Shown here: piece after piece, positions 5,569 to 5,902 of the stretch
Layout: each line of letters opens with the position of its first letter
Numbering within the stretch: the stretch's first letter is position 1
Source: an uncultured Ruminococcus sp.
Lineage (GTDB): Bacteria > Bacillota > Clostridia > Oscillospirales > Ruminococcaceae
NCBI GenBank assembly: GCA_947175005.1
Contig: CAMWLD010000150.1
Coordinates: forward strand, 1 to 5,902
Length of the DNA stretch: 5,902 nucleotides
Reading direction: 5' to 3'
Made by a program: the position numbers and the translations under genes
Notes under the pieces: model-generated
Databases searched by the model: none
What the model saw: only the letters and a program-made list of their open reading frames with translations
What the model was told of the DNA's origin: nothing

Positions 5569-5902
5569 TTAATCCATAAGATAAACCGCTATACCCATAT
5601 CCTCCAATTCCTTAACATTTTCTTCGGAAATACAGTTTTTGTATACATTTAATTTCGTAAGGTTCGGCACCCGGGAAATAAAGTCAATGCTGTCAATATT
5701 TATTTTTGGCGTTAGCAGCGTCAGCGTTTTTAAATTGTCCGATAAATTCCGATCTGCACACTTATCCAATGAAATGCAGTCGTCACCGTAATGTATCACT
5801 TCCAGATTTTCGATTTGATCCGGCTTCATAACCAAATACAGTGCGTCGGAATTGCGGACGGTGATTTTCAGTTTCTTCAGTTTGACGCATTCGCTTAAAA
5901 GC
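5569..5902 (-). CDS. Leucine-rich repeat protein, C-terminal part (partial, runs off the window)
   Basis: The frame is open from the stop at 5569 to the window end, so only the last 110 or so residues are seen and the true start is outside. A TTG at 5835 could be read as a start, but the frame continues upstream with the same repeat pattern (CVKLKKLKITVRNSDALYL) and there is no ribosome binding site, so it is treated as internal. Leucine-rich-repeat spacing is visible in successive strands: LKKLKITV, IENLEVIHYGDD, LKTLTLLTPKIN and LTKLNVYKN, ending in a short cap (VKELEDMGIAVYLMD). Such domains bind other proteins; without the N terminus it is not possible to say whether the protein is secreted, membrane-bound or cytoplasmic. 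It converges on the ABC operon. Confidence 0.75.
   Translation of the reverse strand, partial: LLSECVKLKKLKITVRNSDALYLVMKPDQIENLEVIHYGDDCISLDKCADRNLSDNLKTLTLLTPKINIDSIDFISRVPNLTKLNVYKNCISEENVKELEDMGIAVYLMD

Overview
The window looks like chromosomal DNA of a Bacillota (Firmicutes) bacterium, most likely a gut clostridium of the Ruminococcus/Oscillospiraceae kind. This is inferred from strong AGGAGG-type ribosome binding sites, near-consensus sigma-A promoters, the mix of families (LytTR+DUF3021, Rpn/PD-(D/E)XK 'transposase', ABC-2 exporter, leucine-rich repeats) and use of TTG and GTG starts. No rRNA, tRNA, CRISPR array or insertion sequence is visible.

Left part (58-2855, minus strand). An Rpn-family PD-(D/E)XK nuclease gene (1915-2724) has two near-consensus promoters in tandem and is followed after 69 bases by a 595-residue protein of unknown function (58-1845, TTG start). 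That protein has a globular N-terminal third and a long, low-complexity, Pro/Asn/Gly/Ser-rich tail carrying a recurring [FY]-x-E-[IV]-[SP] motif. The Rpn gene also has a well-placed internal ribosome binding site and ATG that would yield a separate 53-residue C-terminal protein. This resembles the intragenic RpnS antitoxins reported for Escherichia coli rpn genes.

Centre (2886-5510). A divergent regulatory and transport module. On the minus strand, a stand-alone LytTR DNA-binding protein overlaps by one base a four-helix DUF3021 membrane protein. On the plus strand, starting 173 bases away, an ABC ATPase and its ABC-2 permease overlap as ATGA. Each side has its own promoter in the shared gap. 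A pair of GTTTT direct repeats 21 bases apart, the geometry of a LytTR site, flanks the -35 of the transporter promoter. The likely scheme is a membrane protein that controls a LytTR regulator, which in turn controls the regulator's own operon and the adjacent exporter; the exported substrate is unknown.

Right edge (5569-5902, minus strand). The C-terminal part of a leucine-rich-repeat protein that is still open at the window end. A small hairpin (5535-5553) sits between it and the convergent ABC operon.

The 595-residue gene looks clearly more GC-rich than the AT-rich LytTR/DUF3021 pair. Most of the window is recognisable accessory-type content. The parts least explained by known families are the repeat-bearing 595-residue protein and the possible internal product of the Rpn gene.
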